Shown piece by piece: positions 24,203 through 33,069 of a DNA stretch of 64,000 nucleotides. Both the position numbers and the translations under genes were made by a program. The stretch covers positions 397,345 through 461,344 of the forward strand of contig NZ_QBFD01000046.1 of the NCBI RefSeq assembly GCF_003335585.1, given 5' to 3'. Below the pieces are notes generated by a model, which did no database searches, was not told where the DNA came from, and saw only the letters and a list, made by a program, of their open reading frames with translations. This DNA comes from Sulfitobacter sp. DFL-14 (GTDB lineage Bacteria > Pseudomonadota > Alphaproteobacteria > Rhodobacterales > Rhodobacteraceae). Position 1 is the first letter of the stretch; the number at the start of each line of letters is the position of its first letter.

Positions 24203-27190
24203 ATGTTGAGGAAAAAGACCAACGGTGTTGCACGTAGCGCCCAACGGGGGAGCATCCTGTCGGATGTGGCCCGTTCCAGGATCGACCGCCGTGCGTTTCT
24301 GCGCGGGTCGGGGCTGGCAATTGGCGGGATGACGGCGATTGCCGCCACAGCAGGCAGCGTCAAACCGGCAACGGCGGCTTCGGCTGCGGGGACCGGCGCG
24401 ATCGAGATCAAGAAATCCGTCTGCACCCATTGTTCGGTCGGCTGCACAGTGATTGCCGAAGTTTCGGGTGGTGTCTGGGTCGGGCAGGAGCCGGGATGGG
24501 ACAGCCCGTTCAACCTTGGCGCCCATTGCGCCAAGGGCGCGTCGGTGCGCGAACACGCCCACGGCGAACGTCGCCTGAAGTACCCGATGAAGAAAGTCGG
24601 CAGCGAATGGCAGCGCATTTCCTGGGAACAGGCGATCAACGAGATCGGCGACAAGATGATGTCGATTCGCGACACCTCCGGCCCCGACAGCGTCTATTGG
24701 CTGGGCTCGGCGAAACACTCCAACGAACAGGCCTATCTGTTCCGCAAGTTTGCCGCCTATTGGGGCACCAACAACGTGGATCACCAGGCGCGTATTTGCC
24801 ATTCGACCACGGTTGCGGGTGTTGCGAACACATGGGGCTACGGCGCCATGACCAACAGCTACAACGATATCCACAATTCCAAGGCGATCTTCATCATCGG
24901 CGGCAACCCTGCCGAAGCGCATCCGGTCTCGCTTCAGCACCTGCTGAAGGCCAAGGAACAGAACAATGCGCCGCTGATCGTCTGCGATCCGCGCTTTACC
25001 CGCACGGCGGCCCATGCGGACGAATTCGTGCGCTTCCGGCCCGGTTCGGACGTGGCGCTGGTCTGGGGCATTCTCTACCACATCTTCGACAACGGCTGGG
25101 AGGATCAGGAGTTCATCCGCACCCGTGTCTGGGGCATGGACGAGATCCGCAAGGAGGTGGCCAACTGGACACCCGACGAGGTCGAGCGTGTCACAGGCGT
25201 GCCCGAGGCGCAGCTGAAACGCGTGGCCCGCACATTGGCCAACAACCGCCCCGGCACCGTGATCTGGTGCATGGGCGGCACGCAGCACACCAACGGCAAC
25301 AACAACACCCGCGCCTATTGCATCCTGCAGCTTGCGCTGGGGAACATGGGTGTGGCCGGGGGCGGCACCAACATCTTCCGCGGCCATGACAACGTGCAGG
25401 GGGCAACCGATCTGGGTGTTCTGGCCGATACGCTGCCGGGCTACTACGGATTGTCCGATGGCTCATGGGCGCATTGGGCGCGGGTCTGGGAAGAAGACCT
25501 GGATTGGCTCAAGGGCCGGTTTGCCACGATGAAAGGCGCCGATGGCAAAGACGTGCCGATGATGGGGCTGACGGGCATTCCGGTGTCGCGCTGGATCGAC
25601 GGCGTGCTGGAAGCGCGCGAAAATCTGGAACAGCCCGACAATACCAAGGCGATGGTGCTTTGGGGTCATGCGCCCAACTCGCAGACCCGCCAGAAGGAAA
25701 TGAAAACGGCGATGGAAAAGCTCGACCTGCTGGTCGTGGTGGACCCCTATCCAACCGTCTCCGCCGTTCTGCACGACCGCACCGATGGCACCTATCTGCT
25801 GCCTGCATCGACGCAGTTCGAAACGTCGGGCTCTGTCACCGCATCCAACCGGTCGCTGCAATGGCGCGAAAAGGTCGTCGAGCCGCTGTTTGAATCGCTG
25901 CCGGACCAGACGATCCTGTACAAGTTCGCCGCCAAGTTCGGCTTTGCGGACCGCATGTTCCGCAACATCGAGGTGAACGGAGAGGAACCGCTGGTCGAGG
26001 ATCTGACCCGCGAGTTCAACCGCGGCATGTGGACCATCGGCTATACCGGTCAAAGCCCGGAACGGCTGAAGATGCACATGGCAAACCAGCATACCTTCGA
26101 CAAGACCACGCTGCGGGCCAATGGCGGCCCGGCGGACGGTGACTTCTACGGATTGCCCTGGCCAAGCTGGGGCACGCCGGAGATGAACCACCCCGGCACG
26201 GCGAACCTCTATGACATGTCGCTGCCGGTGGCCGAAGGCGGTTTGACCTTCCGCGCCCGGTTCGGGGTGGAACGCGACGGGGACAACCTGCTGGCCGAAG
26301 GCGTCTATTCCAAAGGGTCCGAAATTCAGGATGGATACCCTGAATTCACCATGCAGATGCTGATCGACCTCGGCTGGGATGGTGATCTGACACCGGAGGA
26401 ACGCAAGTCCATCGAAATGGTCGCGGGCTACGAGCGACCGGAAGACGCCGAAGAAGGCACCGAAGAGGTGGGGGAAACCTCGCAACAGGGTGAAATGCCA
26501 TCTGACTATGTGGAGGCGGTTGGCGGTGTGAACTGGAAGACCGACCTGTCGGGCGGCATCCAGCGCGTCGCGATTGCACATGGTTGTGCCCCCTTCGGCA
26601 ACGCCAAGGCGCGCTGCGTGGTCTGGACCTTCCCCGATCCCGTGCCGCTGCACCGTGAACCGCTTTACAGCAACCGCCGCGACCTGGTGGCGGATTATCC
26701 GACCTATGATGACAAGACATTCTGGCGGGTGCCGACGCTCTATGCCTCCATCCAGAAGAATGACTTTTCGCAGGACTTCCCGATCATCCTCACCTCCGGC
26801 CGGTTGGTCGAATACGAGGGCGGCGGGGATGAAACGCGGTCGAACCCCTGGCTGGCCGAGTTGCAACAGAACATGTTCATCGAGGTCAACACCCGTGATG
26901 CCAACAATCTTGGCGTCCGCGACGGTGCCGACGTCTGGGTCGAAGGCCCGGAAGGCGGGCGGATCAAGGTCATGGCCATGGTCACCGAACGGGTGGGCGA
27001 GGGGGTTGCATTCATGCCCTTCCACTTTGGCGGTCACATGGAAGGGGTCAGCCTGCGGGACAAATATCCCGATGGGGCCGATCCGATCGTGCTGGGGGAA
27101 TCCACCAACACGGTTCAGACCTATGGCTACGATTCAGTCACCCAGATGCAAGAGACCAAAGCGACTCTTTGCAAAATCATGCCAGCGTAA
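24203..27190 (+). CDS. fdhA: Formate dehydrogenase catalytic subunit, Tat-exported, cysteine type
   Basis: 995-aa molybdo/tungsto-bis-pterin oxidoreductase of periplasmic type. Tat signal DRRAFLRG (Arg29-Arg30) with a hydrophobic stretch; [4Fe-4S] ligands C74, C77, C81, C109; the metal ligand is Cys199 in ARICHSTT (selenocysteine in E. coli FdnG), encoded by TGC, so no SECIS is needed. The bis-pterin contacts are recognisable across the central domains. An acidic insert around residues 748-770 (PEDAEEGTEEVGE) is unusual. Oxidises formate to CO2 with electrons passing to FdhB and FdhC. Adjacent tupBCA suggests tungsten use. GGGAG is 7-8 bases before the ATG; fdhB follows after 11 bases. Confidence 0.95.
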   Translation: MLRKKTNGVARSAQRGSILSDVARSRIDRRAFLRGSGLAIGGMTAIAATAGSVKPATAASAAGTGAIEIKKSVCTHCSVGCTVIAEVSGGVWVGQEPGWDSPFNLGAHCAKGASVREHAHGERRLKYPMKKVGSEWQRISWEQAINEIGDKMMSIRDTSGPDSVYWLGSAKHSNEQAYLFRKFAAYWGTNNVDHQARICHSTTVAGVANTWGYGAMTNSYNDIHNSKAIFIIGGNPAEAHPVSLQHLLKAKEQNNAPLIVCDPRFTRTAAHADEFVRFRPGSDVALVWGILYHIFDNGWEDQEFIRTRVWGMDEIRKEVANWTPDEVERVTGVPEAQLKRVARTLANNRPGTVIWCMGGTQHTNGNNNTRAYCILQLALGNMGVAGGGTNIFRGHDNVQGATDLGVLADTLPGYYGLSDGSWAHWARVWEEDLDWLKGRFATMKGADGKDVPMMGLTGIPVSRWIDGVLEARENLEQPDNTKAMVLWGHAPNSQTRQKEMKTAMEKLDLLVVVDPYPTVSAVLHDRTDGTYLLPASTQFETSGSVTASNRSLQWREKVVEPLFESLPDQTILYKFAAKFGFADRMFRNIEVNGEEPLVEDLTREFNRGMWTIGYTGQSPERLKMHMANQHTFDKTTLRANGGPADGDFYGLPWPSWGTPEMNHPGTANLYDMSLPVAEGGLTFRARFGVERDGDNLLAEGVYSKGSEIQDGYPEFTMQMLIDLGWDGDLTPEERKSIEMVAGYERPEDAEEGTEEVGETSQQGEMPSDYVEAVGGVNWKTDLSGGIQRVAIAHGCAPFGNAKARCVVWTFPDPVPLHREPLYSNRRDLVADYPTYDDKTFWRVPTLYASIQKNDFSQDFPIILTSGRLVEYEGGGDETRSNPWLAELQQNMFIEVNTRDANNLGVRDGADVWVEGPEGGRIKVMAMVTERVGEGVAFMPFHFGGHMEGVSLRDKYPDGADPIVLGESTNTVQTYGYDSVTQMQETKATLCKIMPA

Positions 27191-27201
27191 GGAGATAGAC
27201 A

Positions 27202-27795
27202 ATGGCCAGAGCAAAATTTCTCTGCGATGCCGAACGCTGCATCGAATGTAACGCCTGTGTCACGGCCTGCAAGAACGAGCATGAGGTGCCCTGGGGCATC
27301 AACCGCCGTCGGGTGGTGACCATTCAGGACGGCAAGCCGGGCGAACGCTCGATCTCGGTCGCCTGCATGCATTGTTCGGATGCGCCCTGTATGGCGGTTT
27401 GTCCGGTGGATTGCTTTTACCAGACCGACGAAGGTGTGGTGCTGCACTCCAAGGATCTGTGCATTGGTTGCGGCTATTGCTTCTATGCCTGCCCATTCGG
27501 CGCGCCGCAATATCCGCAGGCGGGCAACTTCGGCTCGCGTGGCAAGATGGACAAATGCACCTTCTGCGCCGGTGGTCCGGAGGAAAACAATTCCCAGGCG
27601 GAGTTCCAGAAGTACGGGCGCAACCGGATTGCAGAGGGCAAATTGCCGATCTGCGCCGAGATGTGTTCGACCAAGGCGCTGCTGGCGGGCGATGGCAATG
27701 TGGTCTCTGACATCTACCGCGAACGTGTGGTGGCGCGGGGCTTTGGCTCTGGTGCCTGGGGCTGGGGCACGGCCTACGAACAGAAGGGTCAGTAA
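27202..27795 (+). CDS. fdhB: Formate dehydrogenase iron-sulfur subunit
   Basis: 197-aa electron-transfer subunit with four [4Fe-4S] motifs: CIECNACVTACK, CMHCSDAPCMAVCP, CIGCGYCFYACP and CTFC...CAEMC. The pattern matches the HybA/FdnH-like beta subunits of respiratory formate dehydrogenases. No transmembrane anchor and no signal of its own, so it should leave the cell together with FdhA. TAAGGAG lies 7 bases before the ATG. A hairpin and a short spacer separate it from fdhC. Confidence 0.95.
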   Translation: MARAKFLCDAERCIECNACVTACKNEHEVPWGINRRRVVTIQDGKPGERSISVACMHCSDAPCMAVCPVDCFYQTDEGVVLHSKDLCIGCGYCFYACPFGAPQYPQAGNFGSRGKMDKCTFCAGGPEENNSQAEFQKYGRNRIAEGKLPICAEMCSTKALLAGDGNVVSDIYRERVVARGFGSGAWGWGTAYEQKGQ

Positions 27796-27840
27796 CCCGG
27801 GCGGCACCGGCCAGGTGCCCTTGCCGATGACAGATCTGGT

Positions 27841-27860
27841 GGCCCGCATTGTTGCGGGCC
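27841..27860 (+). terminator. Hairpin between fdhB and fdhC
   Basis: GGCCCGCA-TTGT-TGCGGGCC forms a perfect 8-bp stem. A T-run of five lies 11 bases later, so any termination would be partial; it may set the ratio of soluble to membrane subunit. Confidence 0.5.
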
Positions 27861-27894
27861 GTCGCTTCACCGTTTTTCATGCGGGGGATTTCCC

Positions 27895-29097
27895 ATGCTG
27901 CGCCATCTGATGGCATTGTTTGTTCTTGTACTGCTGGCCTTGCCCGGCGTCGCCTCTGCACAGGACGTGCGTCCGCCCGACAACGCGGTCAATGTCGATG
28001 CGCCCCGCGCCTCGACCGGCGGGGCGCAAACGCTTCAGGACGTGCTGCGCCGACAGCAGGGCCTTGCGGTTGACGACAGCTTCCGCCGCAACAACATCGG
28101 CGGCGATGCAGGCACCGCACCCGGGCTGGGGCCCCTTGGTGGGACCTCGGATTCCGAACAATGGCGCGCGCTGCGCTATAACGAGGCGGACGTGCGCGTG
28201 ACCACCCTGAACACCACCGGCAAGGTGCTGGTGCAGGATGGTGGCATGTGGTGGCTGGATATCCGCCGCGGTGCCTTGCCGACCTATGGCGGCTGGCTGC
28301 TGCTGGGCACGCTGGCCATTCTGGCGATCTTTTTCCTTCTACGCGGCCGCGTGCGGGTCGAGGACGGCATGTCGGGGCGCACTGTCACCCGGTTCAAGGC
28401 GATTGAACGCTTTGCCCACTGGATGCTCGCAGGGTCCTTCATCCTGCTGGCGGTTACCGGGCTGCTGTCCCTGTTCGGACGCAAGGTGTTGATTCCGGTC
28501 TTTGGCCACGGCTTCAACTCGGTCCTGCTGACGGGGACAAAATACATTCACGACAACGTCTCATGGGCGTTCATGATTGCGCTGGTGATGGTGTTCGTGA
28601 TGTGGGTCTGGCACAATCTGCCCGACCGCACCGACCTGACCTGGGTCCGCTATGGCGGCGGTATCATCGGCAAGAAACACCCGCCCGCCAAGAAATTCAA
28701 CGCCGGTCAAAAGCTGATTTTCTGGTCGGTGATCCTGCTGGGCGCATCGGTCTCTGTATCGGGTCTGTCGATGCTGTTCCCCTTCGACATGCCGCTGTTC
28801 GGACATAACTTTGCGGTGCTGAATGACACCGGCCTGCCACAGGCCCTGGGGTATGGCACATTGCCCGTCGATCTGGCGCCGCAGGAAGAAATGCAATATG
28901 CACAGCTGTGGCATGCCATCATCGGTTTCGTCATGATGGCGATCATCTTTGGCCACATCTATATCGGGACGCTGGGCATGGAAGGCGCCTATGATGCGAT
29001 GGGGTCTGGCGAGGTTGACGTGAACTGGGCCGAGCAGCACCATTCGATCTGGCTGGAAAAAGTCAAAGAGACCGAGCATCGGAGCCCTGCGGAATGA
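27895..29097 (+). CDS. fdhC: Formate dehydrogenase cytochrome b subunit
   Basis: 400-aa membrane subunit with a signal-like N-terminus (LMALFVLVLLALPGVASAQ), an extra periplasmic stretch (to about residue 130), and then several membrane segments. FKAIERFAHWMLAGSF and the later LWHAIIGFVMMAIIFGHIYIGTLGMEGAYDAM carry the conserved His residues that ligate two b hemes in FdnI-type subunits. It passes electrons from FdhB to quinone. The long N-terminal region before the four-helix core is larger than in E. coli FdnI (217 aa). The operon continues 34 bases later with a 41-codon membrane ORF. Confidence 0.93.
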   Translation: MLRHLMALFVLVLLALPGVASAQDVRPPDNAVNVDAPRASTGGAQTLQDVLRRQQGLAVDDSFRRNNIGGDAGTAPGLGPLGGTSDSEQWRALRYNEADVRVTTLNTTGKVLVQDGGMWWLDIRRGALPTYGGWLLLGTLAILAIFFLLRGRVRVEDGMSGRTVTRFKAIERFAHWMLAGSFILLAVTGLLSLFGRKVLIPVFGHGFNSVLLTGTKYIHDNVSWAFMIALVMVFVMWVWHNLPDRTDLTWVRYGGGIIGKKHPPAKKFNAGQKLIFWSVILLGASVSVSGLSMLFPFDMPLFGHNFAVLNDTGLPQALGYGTLPVDLAPQEEMQYAQLWHAIIGFVMMAIIFGHIYIGTLGMEGAYDAMGSGEVDVNWAEQHHSIWLEKVKETEHRSPAE

Positions 29098-29131
29098 TTG
29101 CCCCCGGGACCTACGCAAAAGGAAACAGGCG

Positions 29132-29257
29132 ATGAAAGTGATGTTTGCAGGCTTTGCCGGGGTCATGTTGATCGGTGTCGTGGCCTATTTCGGCCTGCAC
29201 GAGATGGGCTTTTCCTCTCAGGATGTTTATTCCAGTGGTAATGTCAGATTGGACTGA
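29132..29257 (+). CDS. Single-pass small membrane protein after fdhC
   Basis: 41-codon ORF: MKVMFAGFAGVMLIGVVAYFG, then HEMGFSSQDVYSSGNVRLD. It has one N-terminal hydrophobic segment (about residues 4-21) and a short polar tail. AAAAGGA lies about 9 bases upstream of the ATG, and the gene sits 34 bases after fdhC and 21 bases before the response-regulator start, on the same strand. Such tiny subunits occur in respiratory complexes. No family recognised; translation is inferred from signal, position and a protein-like composition. Confidence 0.6.
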   Translation: MKVMFAGFAGVMLIGVVAYFGLHEMGFSSQDVYSSGNVRLD

Positions 29258-29278
29258 CCTGCGGGGATAAATTGCGCC

Positions 29279-30634
29279 ATGGCGGTACGGGACGAATACG
29301 GGGGCACGCTTGAGGGCGCGTCGGTTCTGATTATCGACGACGAGCCGGGCATGCGGCATTTCCTGACCAAGATTCTGGAACCGCGGGTGAAACGGGTGGC
29401 GCAGGCGGCCTCGCCGGCCGAGGCGACAAAGCTGCTGGATGCGGCACATTTTGACGTGGTGGTGCTGGACAATGTCATGCCGGGCAAGACCGGGCTGGAG
29501 TGGGTCAACGAACAGCGCCGCATGGGGTTCTATGCTGACACGATCCTGATCACCGCCTATGCGGATCTGGAAACCGCCATCGCCGCGCTGCGGGCGGGCG
29601 TCAGTGACTTTGTGCTCAAACCGTTTCGGACCAATCAGATTCTGGGTGCGGTGTCGCGCACTCTGGACCGCAAGAATCTCCGCCGGGATAACACATTGCT
29701 GCGCCGCGAGCTGCACGCGGGAACGGCGGTGCAGATGCTGGGCAAGTCGCAGGCCCTGGGGGCGGTGCGCCGCATGTTGACCCGTCTGGCGCCGCTGCCG
29801 ACACCGGTTCTGTTCACGGGGGCCAGCGGCACCGGCAAGGAACTGGCGGCGCGGCAATTGCACCAGATGTCAGGCCGGAGCGACAAGCCCTTTGTCGCGG
29901 TGAACTGCGCCGCCATTTCACCGGATCGGATCGTGCCGGAGCTGTTCGGGTCGGTGGAGGGCAATGAGACGTTAAAGCCGGGGCTGTTACTGCTGGCGGA
30001 CGGCGGCACGTTGTTTCTGGACGAGGTCGCGCAGATGCCGGAGGCGTTGCAGGCGGCGCTTTTGCGGGTGCTGGAAGACCAGACCATCCGCCCGCAGGGA
30101 GGCGAGCGGGAGATCCCGCTGGACCTGCGGTTCCTGTTTGCCACCAACGCCAACCTGGAAAAGGCGGTGGCAGAGGGCCGTTTCCGTGCCGATCTCTATC
30201 ACCGGATCAATGTGGTCGAGATCGAGATGCCGCCATTGAAAGACCGGTCCGAAGACATCGTCGAACTGGCGGCATTGTTCATGGAGCAGTTTTCCACGGT
30301 CCTGGGCATGCCCGCGCTGCGGCTTGATGCGGAAACCCTGCTGAAACTGCGGCGCTATGACTGGCCCGGAAATGTGCGCGAGCTGCGCAATCTAATCGAA
30401 CGGTCGGTCATCCTCGGCGCTTTCCCCGAGGGTTTCTCGGGCCATGGTTCCGTCGCCGGGACGCGGGCAATCGAAGACCTGGACCTGGTGATACAGCGGC
30501 ATGTTTTACATGTTCTGGATCTGTGCAAAGGAAACCGCGCAGAAGCCGCTCGGCGGCTGGGGGTGTCGCGCAAGACCATCGACCGCAAGATGGCGGTATG
30601 GGGTGAAGCGGGAATCGATATCGACCTGGCCTGA
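29279..30634 (+). CDS. NtrC-family response regulator lacking the sigma-54 GAFTGA loop
   Basis: 451 aa: receiver domain (phospho-acceptor Asp64 in VVLDNVMPG, Lys114), AAA+ domain with Walker A GASGTGKE (181-188) and Walker B GGTLFLDEV (242-250), and a C-terminal Fis-type HTH (RAEAARRLGVSRKTIDRKM). Where GAFTGA follows ELFG in sigma-54 activators, this protein has ELFGSVEGNETLKPGLLL, so the loop is missing. It should therefore act without sigma-54, as known for R. capsulatus NtrC and HupR. The likely partner is the orphan kinase at 12644-14602. Confidence 0.9.
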   Translation: MAVRDEYGGTLEGASVLIIDDEPGMRHFLTKILEPRVKRVAQAASPAEATKLLDAAHFDVVVLDNVMPGKTGLEWVNEQRRMGFYADTILITAYADLETAIAALRAGVSDFVLKPFRTNQILGAVSRTLDRKNLRRDNTLLRRELHAGTAVQMLGKSQALGAVRRMLTRLAPLPTPVLFTGASGTGKELAARQLHQMSGRSDKPFVAVNCAAISPDRIVPELFGSVEGNETLKPGLLLLADGGTLFLDEVAQMPEALQAALLRVLEDQTIRPQGGEREIPLDLRFLFATNANLEKAVAEGRFRADLYHRINVVEIEMPPLKDRSEDIVELAALFMEQFSTVLGMPALRLDAETLLKLRRYDWPGNVRELRNLIERSVILGAFPEGFSGHGSVAGTRAIEDLDLVIQRHVLHVLDLCKGNRAEAARRLGVSRKTIDRKMAVWGEAGIDIDLA

Positions 30635-30731
30635 ACCGGCATTGCGCGGCGGCCTGCGGATTTGATTCCGGTTTGGGGAAGGTGAAAACGACGTCGTCCG
30701 GACCTCGCCAAGTCGGCCACGAAGCTTCGCG

Positions 30732-31845
30732 TTGTGAACTCACGGTGAAGTGCAGTTCTTGATATCTCGTTTTACTCCAACCGGTTCTTTATTTCCATCA
30801 GGTTGCTTTCAAAGACCTCGGCCGGTGTCCGGTAGCCAAGGCACTTGCGCGGCGTTGCGTTGAGGCGCTGACAAATCGACCTCAAATATCGATTTGTCAG
30901 CGCCGTCGGTGCGGTTGATCTTGGCAGGTACCGGCGCAGCCTATTGTTCGTATTCTCAACAGTGCCTTTTTGATAGGGCGCTTGCGGGTCACAGAACCAG
31001 GCATCCGCACCGATCCCGGCCTTGAGATGTTTCCAGGCCGAGAACTCGGTGCCGCGGTCGAAGGTGATCGACTGGCGCGCGTCGGCGGGCAGGGGAGCCA
31101 ACCCGTTGATCAGCGTCTCCATGATGGGCCTGGACTGACGGTCTTCGTTGCGCATCACGACAGCGTACCGGCTGACGCGCTCGACCAGTGACGTCACGTT
31201 CACCTTCCCATGCTCCTTGCGGAACATCATCAAGTCGCACTCCCAATGGCCGAATTCCAAGCGTTCTGAGACGCGCTCAGGCCTGTGTGACAGGCTTTGA
31301 ACGTCGAATATGTGGGTTCTGTTGTGCCTGCGGTAACCACGCGGCCGGCGGCGGCGGCGATGCTCAGGGAGATAGCGGTAGAACTGTTCCTCGCGACCGT
31401 CTTTGGAATACGCAAAGCGATAGATCGTCTCGTGGCTCACGCGGACCGGGTGCCGTTCGAGCCGCATCCGACCGGCTATCTGTTCGGGCGACCAGCCAGC
31501 CTTCAGGCGGTCTTCGATGGCGGCTTTCAAATCAGGGTGAATGATCATCTTGCGATGGATCGCGCGGCGCTGCGCATATTTGTCCTGAGCGACGAGCGCG
31601 TGATACCCATTTAGCTCAGGCAGTTCGTTGTCCGTGTACCGATTACGCCTAATGTCTCTGTAGATCGTGGACGGGTCGCGACCCAGTCGATCCGCGATCT
31701 CTGAAATCGGCATTTTGGCTTCAAGCCACTTTGCAAGCTTGCGACGTTCGTCCAGCTTCAGGTGACAGTAGTGGGTTCCCATTTTTCAACCTCCGTGCAA
31801 CTCTCTGTTTTAGTAAAGAATTTGCACTTCGTTTGTGAATCCACC
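30732..31845 (-). mobile_element. IS30-family insertion sequence
   Basis: About 1.1 kb with one transposase and imperfect inverted ends: GAAGTGCA...TTCTT at 30747-30759 on the left, and its counterpart (AAGAA...TGCACTTC) at 31817-31830 on the right. A weaker outer match GTG-A-TCAC lies at both ends. Exact borders and target duplication are not certain. The element stands between the response regulator and the P450 block. Confidence 0.75.
30772..31782 (-). CDS. IS30-family transposase
   Basis: 336 aa, a full-length IS30 transposase: N-terminal HTH_38-type helix-turn-helix (LDERRKLAKWLEAKMPISEIADRLGRDPSTIYRDIRRN), the integrase core with first Asp in FGHWECDLM, second Asp in ITFDRGTEF and the Glu in KGTVENTNNRLRRY, and the conserved tail CLGYRTPAEVF. 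No frameshift, so it may be active. On the minus strand inside imperfect inverted repeats. Confidence 0.94.
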   Translation of the reverse strand: MGTHYCHLKLDERRKLAKWLEAKMPISEIADRLGRDPSTIYRDIRRNRYTDNELPELNGYHALVAQDKYAQRRAIHRKMIIHPDLKAAIEDRLKAGWSPEQIAGRMRLERHPVRVSHETIYRFAYSKDGREEQFYRYLPEHRRRRRPRGYRRHNRTHIFDVQSLSHRPERVSERLEFGHWECDLMMFRKEHGKVNVTSLVERVSRYAVVMRNEDRQSRPIMETLINGLAPLPADARQSITFDRGTEFSAWKHLKAGIGADAWFCDPQAPYQKGTVENTNNRLRRYLPRSTAPTALTNRYLRSICQRLNATPRKCLGYRTPAEVFESNLMEIKNRLE

Positions 31846-31894
31846 CGTTGCATACTGTAAAGCTGATAAGCAGAATTATGTAAAATAAATTCCG

Positions 31895-33064
31895 CTACAC
31901 CGCATTTATATCCATACCCGCCGCGACCAGTGACGCGCGGTCAATCGGCGCTCCGGCCAGACGCTTGCGCGCCTGCATATGGGTTTTGGCGTTGTTTACT
32001 GTCTCCACCGCAGAAAGCCTGTCACCGGCAAAGCGCCAGACCGTGCCGTCCGCGCCTGTCAAGGCTTCGTCGTCTGGTCCGGCAAGGCCTGCAATCTGCA
32101 GTTTCGCATCTGCCTGATCGGACCAGAACCACGGCACCGCCGCATAGGGATCACAGGATTTTCCGGTGATCCGGCGCGCGATGAGACGGGCATGATCGGT
32201 CGCGGCCTGAACACTTTCCAGCCGAATGGGCCGCCCGGTGTTCGGGTCCGGAAACACCGCGCAATCCCCAAGCGCCGAGATTGCGGGGTCTTGTGTCAGA
32301 AGACAGGCGTCAACCACAATGCCATTGTCCACAGGCAAGCACGCCGCCTCGGCCAGTTGCGTATTCGGCCTGACACCCGCAGCGACAAGCACGACATCGG
32401 CACTGATCACCGTGCCGTCCTGCAACGTGATGCCGTCTTCGGTTACTTCCGTCACCGGGGCATTGAGGTATGTGGCCGTGCCCAGATCGTGATGCAATGC
32501 GCGAAACTGTTCCGACATCGCCGGGGATACCGCCCGTGCCATCAGACGTGGCGCGGCTTCCGCGATTGTCACCGCATGTCCCAGCAGCGCGGCCACCGCA
32601 GCAAACTCCAGCCCGATGAAACCACCGCCGATCACGGCACAACGTTTTGGCCGTTCCAGTGCCGCCCGCAGCCTGGAGGCATCTTCCAGCGTGCGCAGAT
32701 CCAGCGCCCGGTCTCTTCCGGGGATCGGCGGCCGCAGATTGCGGGTCCCTGTTGCAAGGATCAGGTGATCATAGGGAAAAACCCTGTCGCCCGCCTGCAC
32801 AATCTGCGCCTTCCGGTCGATATGGTCGACCCAAAGGCCATCTATCAGCTCGATATCGGACTTCGCGAAAAACGTGGCAGGACGCAGCCGCAGGGCCGCG
32901 GCGTCACCGGATTTGAGATAGGTCTTGGACAGCGGGGGGCGTTGGTACGGCAGCCCCTTCTCGCCCCCGATCAGCGTGATGCGGCCCGTGAACCCATCCT
33001 GCCGCAAGGATATGGCGGCCTGAAGCCCGCCCTGCCCTGCGCCGGCAATGACGATATTTTCCAC
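31895..33064 (-). CDS. Ferredoxin reductase (FAD/NAD), P450 electron chain
   Basis: 389-aa flavoprotein of the putidaredoxin reductase type. The FAD-binding IVIAGAGQGGLQAA motif opens the protein; the NAD-binding motif VIGGGFIGLEFAAVAALLG is at about residues 143-165; ALGDCAVF gives the FAD Asp. It moves electrons from NADH to the [2Fe-2S] ferredoxin encoded immediately upstream. Last gene of a minus-strand P450-ferredoxin-reductase operon, with a 5-base gap. The C-terminal region is shorter and more variable than in archetypes. Confidence 0.9.
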   Translation of the reverse strand: MENIVIAGAGQGGLQAAISLRQDGFTGRITLIGGEKGLPYQRPPLSKTYLKSGDAAALRLRPATFFAKSDIELIDGLWVDHIDRKAQIVQAGDRVFPYDHLILATGTRNLRPPIPGRDRALDLRTLEDASRLRAALERPKRCAVIGGGFIGLEFAAVAALLGHAVTIAEAAPRLMARAVSPAMSEQFRALHHDLGTATYLNAPVTEVTEDGITLQDGTVISADVVLVAAGVRPNTQLAEAACLPVDNGIVVDACLLTQDPAISALGDCAVFPDPNTGRPIRLESVQAATDHARLIARRITGKSCDPYAAVPWFWSDQADAKLQIAGLAGPDDEALTGADGTVWRFAGDRLSAVETVNNAKTHMQARKRLAGAPIDRASLVAAGMDINAV

Positions 33065-33069
33065 GGAAC

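Noticed and set aside
23122-24675. Long minus-strand open frame opposite torD and the start of fdhA
   Set aside because: Shadow frame, since TorD and FdhA on the plus strand have clear motifs.
24797-24799. Selenocysteine in FdhA
   Set aside because: The codon at the active-site position is TGC, cysteine, so no TGA recoding is involved.
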